Shown: in pieces, positions 26,086 to 33,865 of the stretch | Numbering within the stretch: position 1 is the first letter of the stretch | Layout of the letters: the number at the start of each line of letters is the position of its first letter | NCBI GenBank assembly: GCA_038147155.1 | Contig: JAYQTA010000003.1 | Coordinates: 186,001 to 250,000 of the forward strand | Reading direction: 5' to 3' | DNA length: 64,000 nucleotides | Source of the DNA: Australimonas brisbanensis | Lineage (GTDB): Bacteria; Chloroflexota; Dehalococcoidia; Lucifugimonadales; Australimonadaceae | The notes under the pieces: model-generated | Told to the model about the DNA's origin: nothing | What the model saw: only the letters and a program-made list of their open reading frames with translations | The model's database searches: none | Program-made: the position numbers and the translations under genes

Positions 26086-27135
26086 CTACTTCAGGCGGGT
26101 CACGAAGAACTCCGCCATGGCCTCCAACTTGCGCCGGGCCTCCGGTGCCAGCCCCAGTGTAGCCACCGCCTCAAGGGCACCGGCCGCCTGGGCCTCAGCC
26201 TCCGCCTGCACTGCCGTGGGCACCTGGTGATGCTCCAGCAGCGCCATCACCCGCTCCAGCGCGGGGCCCGTGACCTCATCGGCGCGGTAGGCCTCCTCCA
26301 GCCAGGCGCGCTCGCTGGCGCTGGCGTGGGCGAAGAGGGTGAGGACGGGCAGCGACTGCTTCTTGCGCCGGATGTCTGCGCCCACTGCCTTGCCGGTGAG
26401 CGACGGGTCGCCCCACACCCCCAACCAGTCGTCACGCACCTGGAAGGCGAGGCCCAGGCGCCGTCCGCACGCCCCGAAGGCCGCAGCCGTCGCGGGGTCT
26501 CCCGTGGCTGTCAGTGCCCCGAGGTGCATGGCCGCCTGCACCAGCGCGCCGGTCTTGCGGCCCACCATGTCCAGGTAGGCCTCCACGCTCACGCGGCGCT
26601 CGGCCTCGAAGGACAGGTCCAAGTACTGACCCTCGATGACCTCCAGGGTACGCGCCGTCAGCTCCGCCGAGGCACTGGCCGCCAGGTCGGGCGGCAGCCC
26701 TGCGCCCGCCAGCAGCGTGGCGTCGGCCAGGGCGCGCATCCCGTTCCCCGCGGCGATAGCCTGCGGTGTACCGAAGACGTTCCAGGTGGTGGCGCGGCCC
26801 CTGCGGGTGGCATCGCCGTCTTGGATGTCGTCGTGGATCAGCGTGAAGTTGTGGATCAACTCCAGCGCCGCGGCGGCGGGCATGGCCTGCTCGGCCCGTC
26901 CGCCCGCCAGCTCGCACGCCGTCAGGCACAGCACCGGGCGCAGAGCCTTGCCGCCTCCCGCATCGGGGCGGCCCTGCGCGTCCTCCCACCCCAGGTGGTA
27001 GCGCATGAGCCGGGCGATGGACAGGCCCGTGGCGTCCACGGCCCCCCGCAGCGCCGCCTGGACGGCGGGGCCGAAGCGGGCCTGGAGGGCGGCGACCTCC
27101 TGTTCAGCCGTGGCGAGCACCGTCACCACCTCCAT
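26086..27135 (-). CDS. Polyprenyl diphosphate synthase (likely farnesyl/geranylgeranyl type)
   Basis: This 349-residue trans-prenyltransferase has the first Asp-rich motif HDDIQDGD with Asp102, Asp103 and Asp106, a GKALRP substrate motif upstream and the second Asp-rich motif FQVRDDWLGVWGD. As first gene of the hopanoid unit it probably supplies farnesyl diphosphate for HpnD, though the chain length cannot be fixed by eye. In the motif NFTLIHDDIQDGD the position five before the first Asp is Phe, consistent with a C15-C20 product. A TTGACA/TAGGCT promoter lies about 50 bases upstream. Confidence 0.88.
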   Translation of the reverse strand: MEVVTVLATAEQEVAALQARFGPAVQAALRGAVDATGLSIARLMRYHLGWEDAQGRPDAGGGKALRPVLCLTACELAGGRAEQAMPAAAALELIHNFTLIHDDIQDGDATRRGRATTWNVFGTPQAIAAGNGMRALADATLLAGAGLPPDLAASASAELTARTLEVIEGQYLDLSFEAERRVSVEAYLDMVGRKTGALVQAAMHLGALTATGDPATAAAFGACGRRLGLAFQVRDDWLGVWGDPSLTGKAVGADIRRKKQSLPVLTLFAHASASERAWLEEAYRADEVTGPALERVMALLEHHQVPTAVQAEAEAQAAGALEAVATLGLAPEARRKLEAMAEFFVTRLK

Positions 27136-27188
27136 CTGCGATGACCGCTGCGCGTGGCCGTGAAGCCCTGGAAGGGGCTTGGCTCGGC

Positions 27189-27217
27189 AGCCTAGCGGTG
27201 CTCTCTGGGGGTGTCAA
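27189..27217 (-). promoter_or_regulatory. Promoter of the main hopanoid unit
   Basis: TTGACA (27217-27212) and TAGGCT (27194-27189) are spaced by 17 bases on the minus strand. The expected transcription start lies near 27182, giving a leader of about 47 bases before the prenyl synthase ATG. This is the best sigma70-type promoter in the window. Confidence 0.7.
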
Positions 27218-27226
27218 GGCGAGGCG

Positions 27227-27454
27227 TTAGCCTTCCCCGCCGCCCTCCAACCGGCGCTCGTGCTCCAGCTGCTCGATGTAGTCGGCCAAAGGCCATCGCC
27301 CGAAGGCTAGGGTGATGAACAGGATGACGTTAGCCACGGGCACCAGCATCAGGAACCCCATGAAGGGCGGGTAGCCAGCGCGGGCGAAGATGCGGGCCCA
27401 GCCGTAGGCGTAGAGCGCCGCCACCAATATCCCCAGCGCGAGGTAGAACGGCAC
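27227..27454 (-). CDS. Small two-helix membrane protein
   Basis: This 75-residue protein starts at a GTG (27454) preceded by GGGAGGGTGAG; the GTG overlaps the M20 peptidase stop region. It has two hydrophobic helices (FYLALGILVAALYAYGWARIF and FMGFLMLVPVANVILFITLAFG) with a PPF turn between them. The tail is polar and acidic (DYIEQLEHERRLEGGGEG). An ATG at 27487 in the same frame is the alternative start. It is co-transcribed with the peptidase. I recognise no function; similar small helical proteins are common next to unrelated genes. Confidence 0.6.
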   Translation of the reverse strand: MPFYLALGILVAALYAYGWARIFARAGYPPFMGFLMLVPVANVILFITLAFGRWPLADYIEQLEHERRLEGGGEG

Positions 27455-27455
27455 C

Positions 27456-28838
27456 TCACCCTCCCTTCTTCGCCGGGCCAGCCGCACCCATGTCCGCCAA
27501 CAGCTGGGCGGTGTGCAGGATGCCCAGGCGGAAGTAGTCCAGGCGGATGTTCTCGTTGGGCGCGTGGATGCGGTTGCCGGGGTAATCTACCCCGCAGGAG
27601 GCCACCGGTACACCCAGCAGGTGCTGGACGGGGTGCTGCGGCCCGGTGCCGGTGATGGACGGTTGCACGTAGGGCTCGGTGCCGTAGGCCGTGCGGGCGC
27701 TCTCGGCGACCAGCGCGACGAAGGGGTCGTCCACGCTGGTGCGGGCGGGGTGCTCGGACGAATGCACCCGCACCGTGATGTCCGAGAAGCCGTGCTCGTC
27801 CAGGTGCGCCCGCAGGGAGGCGAGCACCTCGTCGGGCTCCTGGTCGGGCACCAGGCGGAAGTCCAGCTTGGCTCGTGCCACGGCGGGCAGGATGGTCTTG
27901 GCGCCCTCACCAGCATAGCCCGCCGTGATGCCGGCGATGTTGGCCGTGGGCTCCTGGATGAGCCTGCGGCGGAACTCGAACCCGGACGCCTCGCCCACCG
28001 CCACCTCCACACCCAGGTTGTGGAGGAACTCGCGGGAGGTGTCGGGCAGGGCGCGGATAGCCGCCGCCTCGTTCTCCAGCATGGGGCGCACGCGGTCGTA
28101 GAAGCCGCGCAGGGCGATGCGCTCGCCCGCGTCCTTCAGCGAGCCCAACGCCCACACCAGCCGCCAGGCCGGGTTGGGCACCACGGGGGCGTAGGAGGAG
28201 TGCGAGTCGGTGGAGGCGGAGCGGCACTCCAGTTCCACATAGAGCATCCCCTTCACCCCCAGGGTGAGCAGGGGGCGTCCGTCCCAGTTCACCCCGCCGC
28301 CCTCCCAGATGCACCCGTCGGCGGTGAGGCGCTCCCGGTTGGCCTCCACGAACGCGGCGAAGCCGGGGGAGCCGATCTCCTCCGCCCCCTCCATGAGCCA
28401 ACGCACCCGCACGGGAAGGGAGCGGTTCACGGCACGCAGCGCCTCGACGGCGGCCAGCCGGGCGGCGATGGGGCCCTTGTCGTCGGACACGCCGCGCCCG
28501 TACAGGAACCCGTCGCGCTCCACCGGCTCGAAGGGCGCCGTCTCCCACTCGTCCAGCGGGTCGGGGGGCTGCACGTCATAGTGGTTGTAGAAGAGCAGGG
28601 TGGGGGCATCGACGGGGGCGTCGGGATGTTCGGCCACGATGGCCGGGTAGTCCGGGTCAGCCGTGGGGGCGATCTCCACGGTGAACCCCGCCTCCCCCAG
28701 CATGCCCGCCAAGAGTTCCGCGCAATCGCGCACGCCGTCGCGCTGGGCGCTGATGGAGCGTTGAGCCACCAGCCGCTTGAGGCGCTCGATGGTTTGGGGC
28801 AGGTGGGCGTCCACGTGCTGGGAGATGCGCTGGTCCAC
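27456..28838 (-). CDS. M20 family metallo-dipeptidase
   Basis: This 460-residue M20 peptidase of the dipeptidase group, cytosolic by lack of a signal, has the metal motifs FYNHYDVQPPDPLDEW, GRGVSDDKGP and MEGAEEIGSPG. The dimerisation domain spans about residues 200-330. The C-terminal PNENIRLDYFRLG supplies the last histidine-region partners (NRIHAPNEN). It is divergent from the LOG gene, with a TATCCT box just upstream. Typical substrates are dipeptides or acylated amino acids. Confidence 0.92.
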   Translation of the reverse strand: MDQRISQHVDAHLPQTIERLKRLVAQRSISAQRDGVRDCAELLAGMLGEAGFTVEIAPTADPDYPAIVAEHPDAPVDAPTLLFYNHYDVQPPDPLDEWETAPFEPVERDGFLYGRGVSDDKGPIAARLAAVEALRAVNRSLPVRVRWLMEGAEEIGSPGFAAFVEANRERLTADGCIWEGGGVNWDGRPLLTLGVKGMLYVELECRSASTDSHSSYAPVVPNPAWRLVWALGSLKDAGERIALRGFYDRVRPMLENEAAAIRALPDTSREFLHNLGVEVAVGEASGFEFRRRLIQEPTANIAGITAGYAGEGAKTILPAVARAKLDFRLVPDQEPDEVLASLRAHLDEHGFSDITVRVHSSEHPARTSVDDPFVALVAESARTAYGTEPYVQPSITGTGPQHPVQHLLGVPVASCGVDYPGNRIHAPNENIRLDYFRLGILHTAQLLADMGAAGPAKKGG

Positions 28839-28925
28839 GGGCGTGCTCCTGAGGAGTTTGCGGGCAGGATAGCAGGGCGTAAAAAGCGCTACGCTGTGGG
28901 CATCAGACCGCGCAGGAGCAGCACC

Positions 28926-29576
28926 ATGCCCAAGGCACCGCCCGAGCGCACGTTCCCGGAGGCCGATGGCCTCTTCCCCCGTATGACTGTGGGCGTCATG
29001 GGCTCGGCCGGCAGGGAGATGGATCCTGAGATCTGCGCGCGGGTGCGCCTCTTAGGCGAGCTGGTGGGGGAGCGCGGCTACGTGATGGTCACGGGCGCGG
29101 CGCCGGGCCTCTCGCACCACGCCGTGCAGGGGACCAAGATCAGGGGAGGGGTGGTGGTGGGCATCTCCCCGGCGCTGAACCTGGAGGAGCACGTCCACAA
29201 GTACCACTCGCCTACCCGTGGCTATGACGCGCTGGTGTTCACCGGCTCTGGGCTCATGGGCCGGGAGATCGAGAACATCCGCTCGTGCGACGTGGTGGTG
29301 TTCGCAGGCGGGCGCTCCGGCACCCTGGGGGAGTTCGCCATCGCCTACGACGAGGGCAAGGTCATCGGCGCGTTCGCCGGCACCGGCGGGGTTGCCGATG
29401 CCATCGACGACATCCTGACCATCGTGCAGAAGGAGACGGGGGCCGTCATCTGCTACGACGACGACCCCCGTGCGCTGCTGGACGCGCTGCAGCAGGTCTA
29501 TCGGGAGCGGGTCTACCCGGTGCACCTGCACATCATGGCAGGGGTCGACCCGGACGGGGTGCCCGACCCGCGCTGA
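28926..29576 (+). CDS. LOG/SLOG-type Rossmann protein (TIGR00725-like)
   Basis: This 216-residue Rossmann-like protein starts at the ATG at 28926, five bases after AGGAGC. It shows GVMGSAGREMDPE at the start, MVTGAAPGLSHHAVQG, VFTGSGLMGREIEN and the nucleotide-binding GGRSGTLGEFAIAYDEGK, a variant of the PGGxGTxxE motif of LOG proteins. The usual Arg-Glu pair of the cytokinin-activating LOG enzymes is not obvious, so it is better called a nucleotide-binding SLOG protein. It is divergent from the peptidase and convergent with the broken hemerythrin, with a gap of five bases. Confidence 0.78.
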   Translation: MPKAPPERTFPEADGLFPRMTVGVMGSAGREMDPEICARVRLLGELVGERGYVMVTGAAPGLSHHAVQGTKIRGGVVVGISPALNLEEHVHKYHSPTRGYDALVFTGSGLMGREIENIRSCDVVVFAGGRSGTLGEFAIAYDEGKVIGAFAGTGGVADAIDDILTIVQKETGAVICYDDDPRALLDALQQVYRERVYPVHLHIMAGVDPDGVPDPR

Positions 29577-29581
29577 GCCGC

Positions 29582-30199
29582 TTAGGCCAGCTCCGGCACC
29601 CTTGCCGTGAGGGCCTTCCAATCGGCGGCCGGAACGACCTTGGCCCCCAGTGCCTTCACCCCGGCGAAGGCCTCCGGCGGCATCGCCTTGGACAGCACGC
29701 CCAGGTACGCCGCGCGGTCGTCGTTGTTCACCAGGCGCAGGATCCACGTGAGCACCTCGCTCATCCGTTCCGTGGGCGTCTCCCCGGCCATCCTGCCCAC
29801 GATGGCCCCCTGCTCCGGGATGGAGAAGTGCTCATCGAACAGGGGGAGGAGCACCGTCTCCTCCTCATCCAGGTTGGTGCCCATCCGCTCGCGCAGGTCG
29901 GTGAGGCGCGCGTTGGCGTCCTCGTCGTTGTTGGCGGCCAGCGCCGCGCGCAGGCTGGCCCGGATGGCATCAATCTCACGGTGGGTGCGCTCGTAGTGCT
30001 CACCCGTGCCGGGCACCTTGGCGGAGATGGCGGGGAACACGCGGGTCTCCTCCGCGCGCTCGTGGATGCCCAGCACCTCCTAAAGGAAGGCGAAGCGCTT
30101 CGCCGCGTCCTCGAGGCTTCCCGCACCCAGGGTGGCGACGGTGGAGACGTCGCCCTTGATGTTCTTGATGTCCTGGCGGATCGCGTTGTGGATGAACTA
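29582..30199 (-). pseudogene. Hemerythrin-domain protein broken by two in-frame TAG codons
   Basis: From the stop at 29582 back to 30076 the frame encodes GIHERAEETRVFPAI, EHYERTHREIDAI and EEETVLLPLFDEHF, the His/Glu/Asp ligands of a hemerythrin di-iron bundle. The same frame continues upstream as FIHNAIRQDIKNIKGDVST and LEDAAKRFAFL, the first helix with its ligand His. It is interrupted by TAG at 30080-30082 and again at 30197-30199. No good start codon with ribosome site precedes the intact part. The domain is complete in sense, so it is either a recent pseudogene or an assembly with base errors. It is convergent with the LOG gene. Confidence 0.65.
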
Positions 30200-30256
30200 C
30201 ACCGCGCCGAGGGGACCTGCCGTGCCTCACGCTCCTTGGGGGATGCCCCGTGTGTA

Positions 30257-30769
30257 CTAGCTGGCGGACTTGGACTTGCGTCGACGCTCGGCGCGGGTCT
30301 CGATGTTGGCGGGGAATGCCGACTCGGCCTTGGTCACCGCATCGTTGGCGGCCCCGCGCATATCCACCAGGAACACCTCGCGGGCAGGCTCACCGGAGGC
30401 CTTCACGTCGTTCTCGTGCATCCAGCGGTGGACGGCCCGGTGGGCGTCGGGCATCTGCAGGTGCGGGCCCTCGTACACCGTGGACGCCGCCTTGATGGCG
30501 GGCAGGGTGCCGCCGTGGACGCGCTCGTTGCCCTCCACGTCGGCGTCCACCGCGAACCCGGCCTCCACGTCCACCACCACGTTGCCCACCTCGTAGTAGA
30601 CGGCGAACCCGTGGCCCTTGGGCTCGATGCCCTGGGAGGCCAGATACTCGGACGTCTCCTGCAACAGTTGGCCCACCTTCTCCGGCACCTTGTTGAGGGT
30701 GGTCTTGACCCGGATGGCGGCCATGCGCTGGGCCGGGTACTCCTTCACCTTCACGTCGAAGTCAGCCAT
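30257..30769 (-). CDS. GyrI-like small-molecule-binding protein
   Basis: This 170-residue protein starts at the ATG at 30769 with GGAGGAAAGAC before it. The fold is the GyrI/AraC effector-binding type. It opens with DFDVKVKEYPAQRMAAIRV, has FAVYYEVGNVVVDVEAGFAVD in the middle and carries the glutamate-bearing barrel segment STVYEGPHLQMPDAHRAV. There is no DNA-binding domain, so it is a stand-alone ligand-binding module. The C-terminal tail is basic (RAERRRKSKSAS). Upstream are 313 bases of hairpin repeats. Confidence 0.72.
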   Translation of the reverse strand: MADFDVKVKEYPAQRMAAIRVKTTLNKVPEKVGQLLQETSEYLASQGIEPKGHGFAVYYEVGNVVVDVEAGFAVDADVEGNERVHGGTLPAIKAASTVYEGPHLQMPDAHRAVHRWMHENDVKASGEPAREVFLVDMRGAANDAVTKAESAFPANIETRAERRRKSKSAS

Positions 30770-30779
30770 GTCTTTCCTC

Positions 30780-31052
30780 CCCGCTCGCTGCGCTCGCTCG
30801 ATTAAGGGGGACACCCCCTGGGCGTCCTCCGGACGCCGAACCCCCGTCTACGCGCCCCCGGGGGGTGCAGGGGCCGAAGGGCCCCCGGAACAAGGGCGCT
30901 CAACGTGGGGCCTGCGGCCCCGCTCGCTGCGCTCGCTCGTTACAGGGGCACCCCTGCGCCTCCGGAATAAGGACGCTCAACGCGGGGCCAGCGGCCCTGC
31001 TCGCTGCGCTCGCTCGTTACAGCGGACGCCCCTATAGCGAGGCTGCCGCAGG
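30780..31052 (+). repeat. Hairpin repeat array between fumarase and the GyrI-like gene
   Basis: The gap 30770-31082 holds no gene. It contains CCGCTCGCTGCGCTCGCTCG, then GGGGG-ACA-CCCCC and the hairpin GGCGTCC-TCC-GGACGCC (30806-30845), then GGGGCC-GAA-GGGCCCC. Two tandem copies of a 77-base unit follow, at 30899 and 30976, each with CTCAACG, a GGGGCC-N3-GGCCCC hairpin, GCTCGCTGCGCTCGCTCGTTAC and an AGGGG-N-CCCCT-like hairpin. This is the largest array of the repeat family in the window. It is orientated opposite to the two flanking genes. Confidence 0.7.
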
Positions 31053-31082
31053 CAGACGGAGAGACTCCCTGCGCCCGGTGCC

Positions 31083-32495
31083 CTAGCCCCCACCGCCGGA
31101 GGCGCCCTCCACGATGCCGGGCGCGGTCATGCGGGCCGGGTCCAGCAGGGTGGCCAGCTGCTCGTCGGTGAGGCCTGCCTTGGTCTTGGCCAGTTCGCGG
31201 ACCGTCACACCCTTGGCCGCCGCCTCCTTGGCGATGGCCGTGGCGGCGTCGTACCCGATGGCCGGGGTGAGGCCCGTGGCCATCATCAGCCCCTGCTCCA
31301 CCATGTCGGGGCCCTTGGAGGTGGCCTTGATGCCGCGCAGGCACTGCAGCTCGAAGTTGCGCACCGCGGAGGCGAGCAGGGTGATGGACTGGTGGACGTT
31401 GTAGGCGGCCACCGGCCAGTAGGTGTTGAGTTCCAGGAACCCGCCCTCGGCGGCGGCGGCCACGGCGGCATCGTTGCCGACCACCTGGCAGAACACCTGC
31501 ACCACCGACTCCGGGATCACCGGGTTCACCTTGCCCGGCATGATGGACGAGCCTGGCTGCACGGTGGGCAACTCCAGTTCGCCCAGCCCCGCGCGGGGCC
31601 CGGAGGCCAGCCAGCGCAGGTCGTTGGCGATCTTCTGCACGCTCACCGCCGCCCCGCGCACCGCCCCGGACGCCGCCAGCATGGCGTCCAGCGTGTTCTG
31701 CGCCTGGAAGTGGTGGGGCGTCTCCTGCACGGGGATGCCCAGCTCCTCGGCCAGCACCTTGCAGGCGCGGGCGGAGAACTCCTCGTGGGCGTTGATGCCG
31801 GTGCCCACGGCCGTGCCGCCGAGGGCAACCTCGGCCAGCGCCGCCACGTGCGGGGCGAGGCGCTGGCGGGCGAGGGCCAGCTGGGAGGCGTAGCCGGCGA
31901 ACTCCTGGCCCAGGCGTATCGGCGTCGCGTCCTGCAGGTGGGTGCGGCCCGTCTTGATGATGTCCCAGAACTCCTTGGACTTGGCCTCCAGGGTGCGCTG
32001 GGCCTGCTCCAGGGCAGGGAGCAGGTCGTCGTTCAGCGCCTTGGCCGCGGTCAGGTGCGAGGCGGTGGGGATCACGTCGTTGGAGGACTGGGCCATGTTC
32101 ACGTGGTCGTTGGGGTGCACGTTCACGCCGGCCCCCGCGATTTCACGGGCGCGGCGGGCGATCACCTCGTTGGCGTTGGTGTTGGTGGAGGTGCCGGAGC
32201 CGGTCTGGAACAGGTCCACCACGAAGTTGGTGTCCCACTTGCCCTCCACCACCTCGGTGGCGGCGGCGATGATGGCATCAGCCACCTTTTTGTCCAGCAG
32301 GCCCAGGCTCTGGTTGGAGCGGGCCGCGGCGCGCTTGACCTGGCCCAAGATGTGGACGAAGTCGGCCGGGTAGCGCAGGTCGGAGATGGGGAAGTTCAGC
32401 ACGGCGCGCTGGGTGGAGGCCCCCCAGTACGCGTCGGCGGGGACTTCCATCTCCCCCATGGTGTCCTTCTCGATGCGGGTCGGCTTCTGGCTCAT
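31083..32495 (-). CDS. fumC: Class II fumarate hydratase
   Basis: Fumarase C interconverts fumarate and malate in the TCA cycle. The 470-residue protein starts at the ATG at 32495 with AGGAG upstream. It shows the family's TGSGTSTNTNANEV, the HPNDHVNMAQSSND substrate site, GRTHLQDATPIRLGQEF and the signature GSSIMPGKVNP at 315-325. The C-terminal domain ends in a Gly/Ala-rich tail. Expression is probably from a TATAGC box near 32585. It has no neighbouring TCA gene and appears monocistronic. Confidence 0.95.
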   Translation of the reverse strand: MSQKPTRIEKDTMGEMEVPADAYWGASTQRAVLNFPISDLRYPADFVHILGQVKRAAARSNQSLGLLDKKVADAIIAAATEVVEGKWDTNFVVDLFQTGSGTSTNTNANEVIARRAREIAGAGVNVHPNDHVNMAQSSNDVIPTASHLTAAKALNDDLLPALEQAQRTLEAKSKEFWDIIKTGRTHLQDATPIRLGQEFAGYASQLALARQRLAPHVAALAEVALGGTAVGTGINAHEEFSARACKVLAEELGIPVQETPHHFQAQNTLDAMLAASGAVRGAAVSVQKIANDLRWLASGPRAGLGELELPTVQPGSSIMPGKVNPVIPESVVQVFCQVVGNDAAVAAAAEGGFLELNTYWPVAAYNVHQSITLLASAVRNFELQCLRGIKATSKGPDMVEQGLMMATGLTPAIGYDAATAIAKEAAAKGVTVRELAKTKAGLTDEQLATLLDPARMTAPGIVEGASGGGG

Positions 32496-32582
32496 CCGGT
32501 GGGACTCCTGTGCGTGATGCGGCGCGCCGGGTGCGGGTTCGTCAGGGGCAGGAGGGGCGAGCACGGGCGCGCAAGTGCGCAT

Positions 32583-32688
32583 GCTATACGCCCGCGCGTG
32601 GACTGCCAAGGACGCGATGCAGGGGCGGCGAATGGGCCAAAGGCGCTTGGTTGGCCGGTGCAATGGGCCAGAGCCCCTTTGTTAGAAT
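32583..32688. promoter_or_regulatory. Divergent promoter region of fumC and the Clp-N membrane gene
   Basis: On the minus strand TATAGC (32588-32583) could serve fumC. On the plus strand TGTTAGAAT (32680-32688) is an extended -10 for the Clp-N gene at 32725. Two direct repeats AATGGGCCA start at 32631 and 32662, 31 bases or three helical turns apart, and GGCCAA/TTGGCC form an inverted pair at 32635-32656. Such spacing suggests an activator or repressor site. The boxes are visible; the roles are inferred. Confidence 0.4.
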
Positions 32689-32724
32689 CGGCGCACACGT
32701 CAGGGATGCTCTCAGGGGAAGCCG

Positions 32725-33669
32725 ATGACCGACCGAACGCCCACGCAGCAACTGCTCTACGCCCTCGCCATCTCCCTCGCCGTCCTGGTGCTGGTGATGG
32801 TGACCGGTTGGCTCGCCTACCGGCTGGACGCGGCGGTGGGCCACGGCCCCCTGCCTCCCAGCGTGCCCTTCCGCTCGGCCTACGTCCTGGCGCTGCTGCT
32901 GAGCGTGCTGGGCCTGGTCTCCGGCGCGGGCATCATCGTGGGCGTGCGCCAGGCCAAGTACATCACCACCCAGTTTGCATGGCTCGCCTACGCCATCGTT
33001 GGGCTGCCGCTGCTGGTGCTGGCCATCGTGCCGCTCCAGCGGTTCGGTGAGCCTGCCTGGGGTGGGCTGCCGGAGTTCCTGGTGAGCGTGCCCGCGCGGG
33101 CCGTGTTCGTCATGGCCCTGGGCGTGCTGCTCTTCGGCGGCGTGGACATCCGCCGCCTGCGCTCCCGTGCGGGCGGGGCCGCGGCTGAAGGGGCACCGGT
33201 GCGCGTGAGCGCCACCGCCGTGCGCGGCCTCCCCGGCCGCTTCACCCCAGCAGCCTGGCGTGCCCTCTCGGTGATGCAGGAAGAGGCCCAACGCTTCGAG
33301 CACGCCTACATGGGCACCGAGCACCTCATGCTGGGCCTGCTGCGCGACCTGCGCTCCCAGGCCTCCCGCGCCATCGTGAACCTGGGCGGCGACCCGGGGC
33401 AGATCCGCAACCAGCTGGAGTCTGCCGTGGGCCGACGCGGGAGCCTCTACACCGGCACCACCGGCATGACCCGCCGCTGCCAGCGGGTGATCGAGTCCGC
33501 CGCGCGCATCGGCAAGTCCGCTGGCCAGCGGACCGTCTCCACCGGCCACCTGCTCCAGGCGCTGGTGGAATCGCCCGAGGACGTGGCGGGCCAGATGCTG
33601 GAGAGCGCGGGCCTCAGCGCTGACCGCGTGGCCACCGAGCTGCGTCGCCTGGGCCCCGAGACCGATTAA
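32725..33669 (+). CDS. Membrane-anchored Clp N-terminal domain protein
   Basis: This 314-residue protein has an N-terminal half of about four membrane helices (residues 10-32, 48-70, 82-105, 118-140) and a C-terminal half that is a Clp-N domain. The latter contains ALSVMQEEAQRFEHAYMGTEHLMLGLLR, then RCQRVIESAARIG and the second Clp-N repeat VSTGHLLQALVE. Clp-N domains usually sit on ClpC/ClpA ATPases and bind adaptors or substrates. Here there is no AAA+ part, so the module is tethered at the membrane with its Clp-N face presumably in the cytosol. The linker RSRAGGAAAEGAP joins the two. It might recruit ClpC or clients to the membrane. Confidence 0.82.
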   Translation: MTDRTPTQQLLYALAISLAVLVLVMVTGWLAYRLDAAVGHGPLPPSVPFRSAYVLALLLSVLGLVSGAGIIVGVRQAKYITTQFAWLAYAIVGLPLLVLAIVPLQRFGEPAWGGLPEFLVSVPARAVFVMALGVLLFGGVDIRRLRSRAGGAAAEGAPVRVSATAVRGLPGRFTPAAWRALSVMQEEAQRFEHAYMGTEHLMLGLLRDLRSQASRAIVNLGGDPGQIRNQLESAVGRRGSLYTGTTGMTRRCQRVIESAARIGKSAGQRTVSTGHLLQALVESPEDVAGQMLESAGLSADRVATELRRLGPETD

Positions 33670-33755
33670 CTCCCGCCGATCGAGGCTGCGCCCAGACCCG
33701 GGGTGTTGCATACTGTTGCCCCGCGCCGCCGCACACCGGTGCGCCACGCGCTCGC

Positions 33756-33831
33756 GGGCCCGTAGCTCAGTGGTCAGAGCTGGCGGCTCATAACCGCTCG
33801 GTCGCAGGTTCGATCCCTGCCGGGCCCACCA
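33756..33831 (+). tRNA. tRNA with CAU anticodon, probably tRNA-Ile2
   Basis: The acceptor stem GGGCCCG (33756-33762) pairs with CGGGCCC (33821-33827), followed by A and an encoded CCA. The D arm is GCTC/GAGC and the anticodon stem GGCGG/CCGCT, with loop CTCATAA and CAT at 33789-33791. The T arm is GCAGG-TTCGATC-CCTGC. The variable loop GGTCG and the CTCATAA loop match the usual tRNA-Ile(CAU), whose C34 becomes lysidine, rather than elongator or initiator Met. The decision would need a profile search. Confidence 0.9.
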
Positions 33832-33865
33832 CTTCCTGCCCAGCCGTCCTCGCCTTCACGCCCCG

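Noticed and set aside
29582..30199. Amber codons as pyrrolysine or another recoding in the hemerythrin gene
   Set aside because: TAG is the usual stop of many genes here and the positions are not at residues where pyrrolysine is known; pseudogene or base error is simpler.
30899..31052. Possible CRISPR array
   Set aside because: Only two units, period 77 bases, no unique spacers and strong internal palindromes; fits a REP/BIME-like element.
33756..33831. tRNA-Met
   Set aside because: The anticodon is CAU, but the CTCATAA loop and the variable-loop pattern match tRNA-Ile2 better; elongator Met remains possible.
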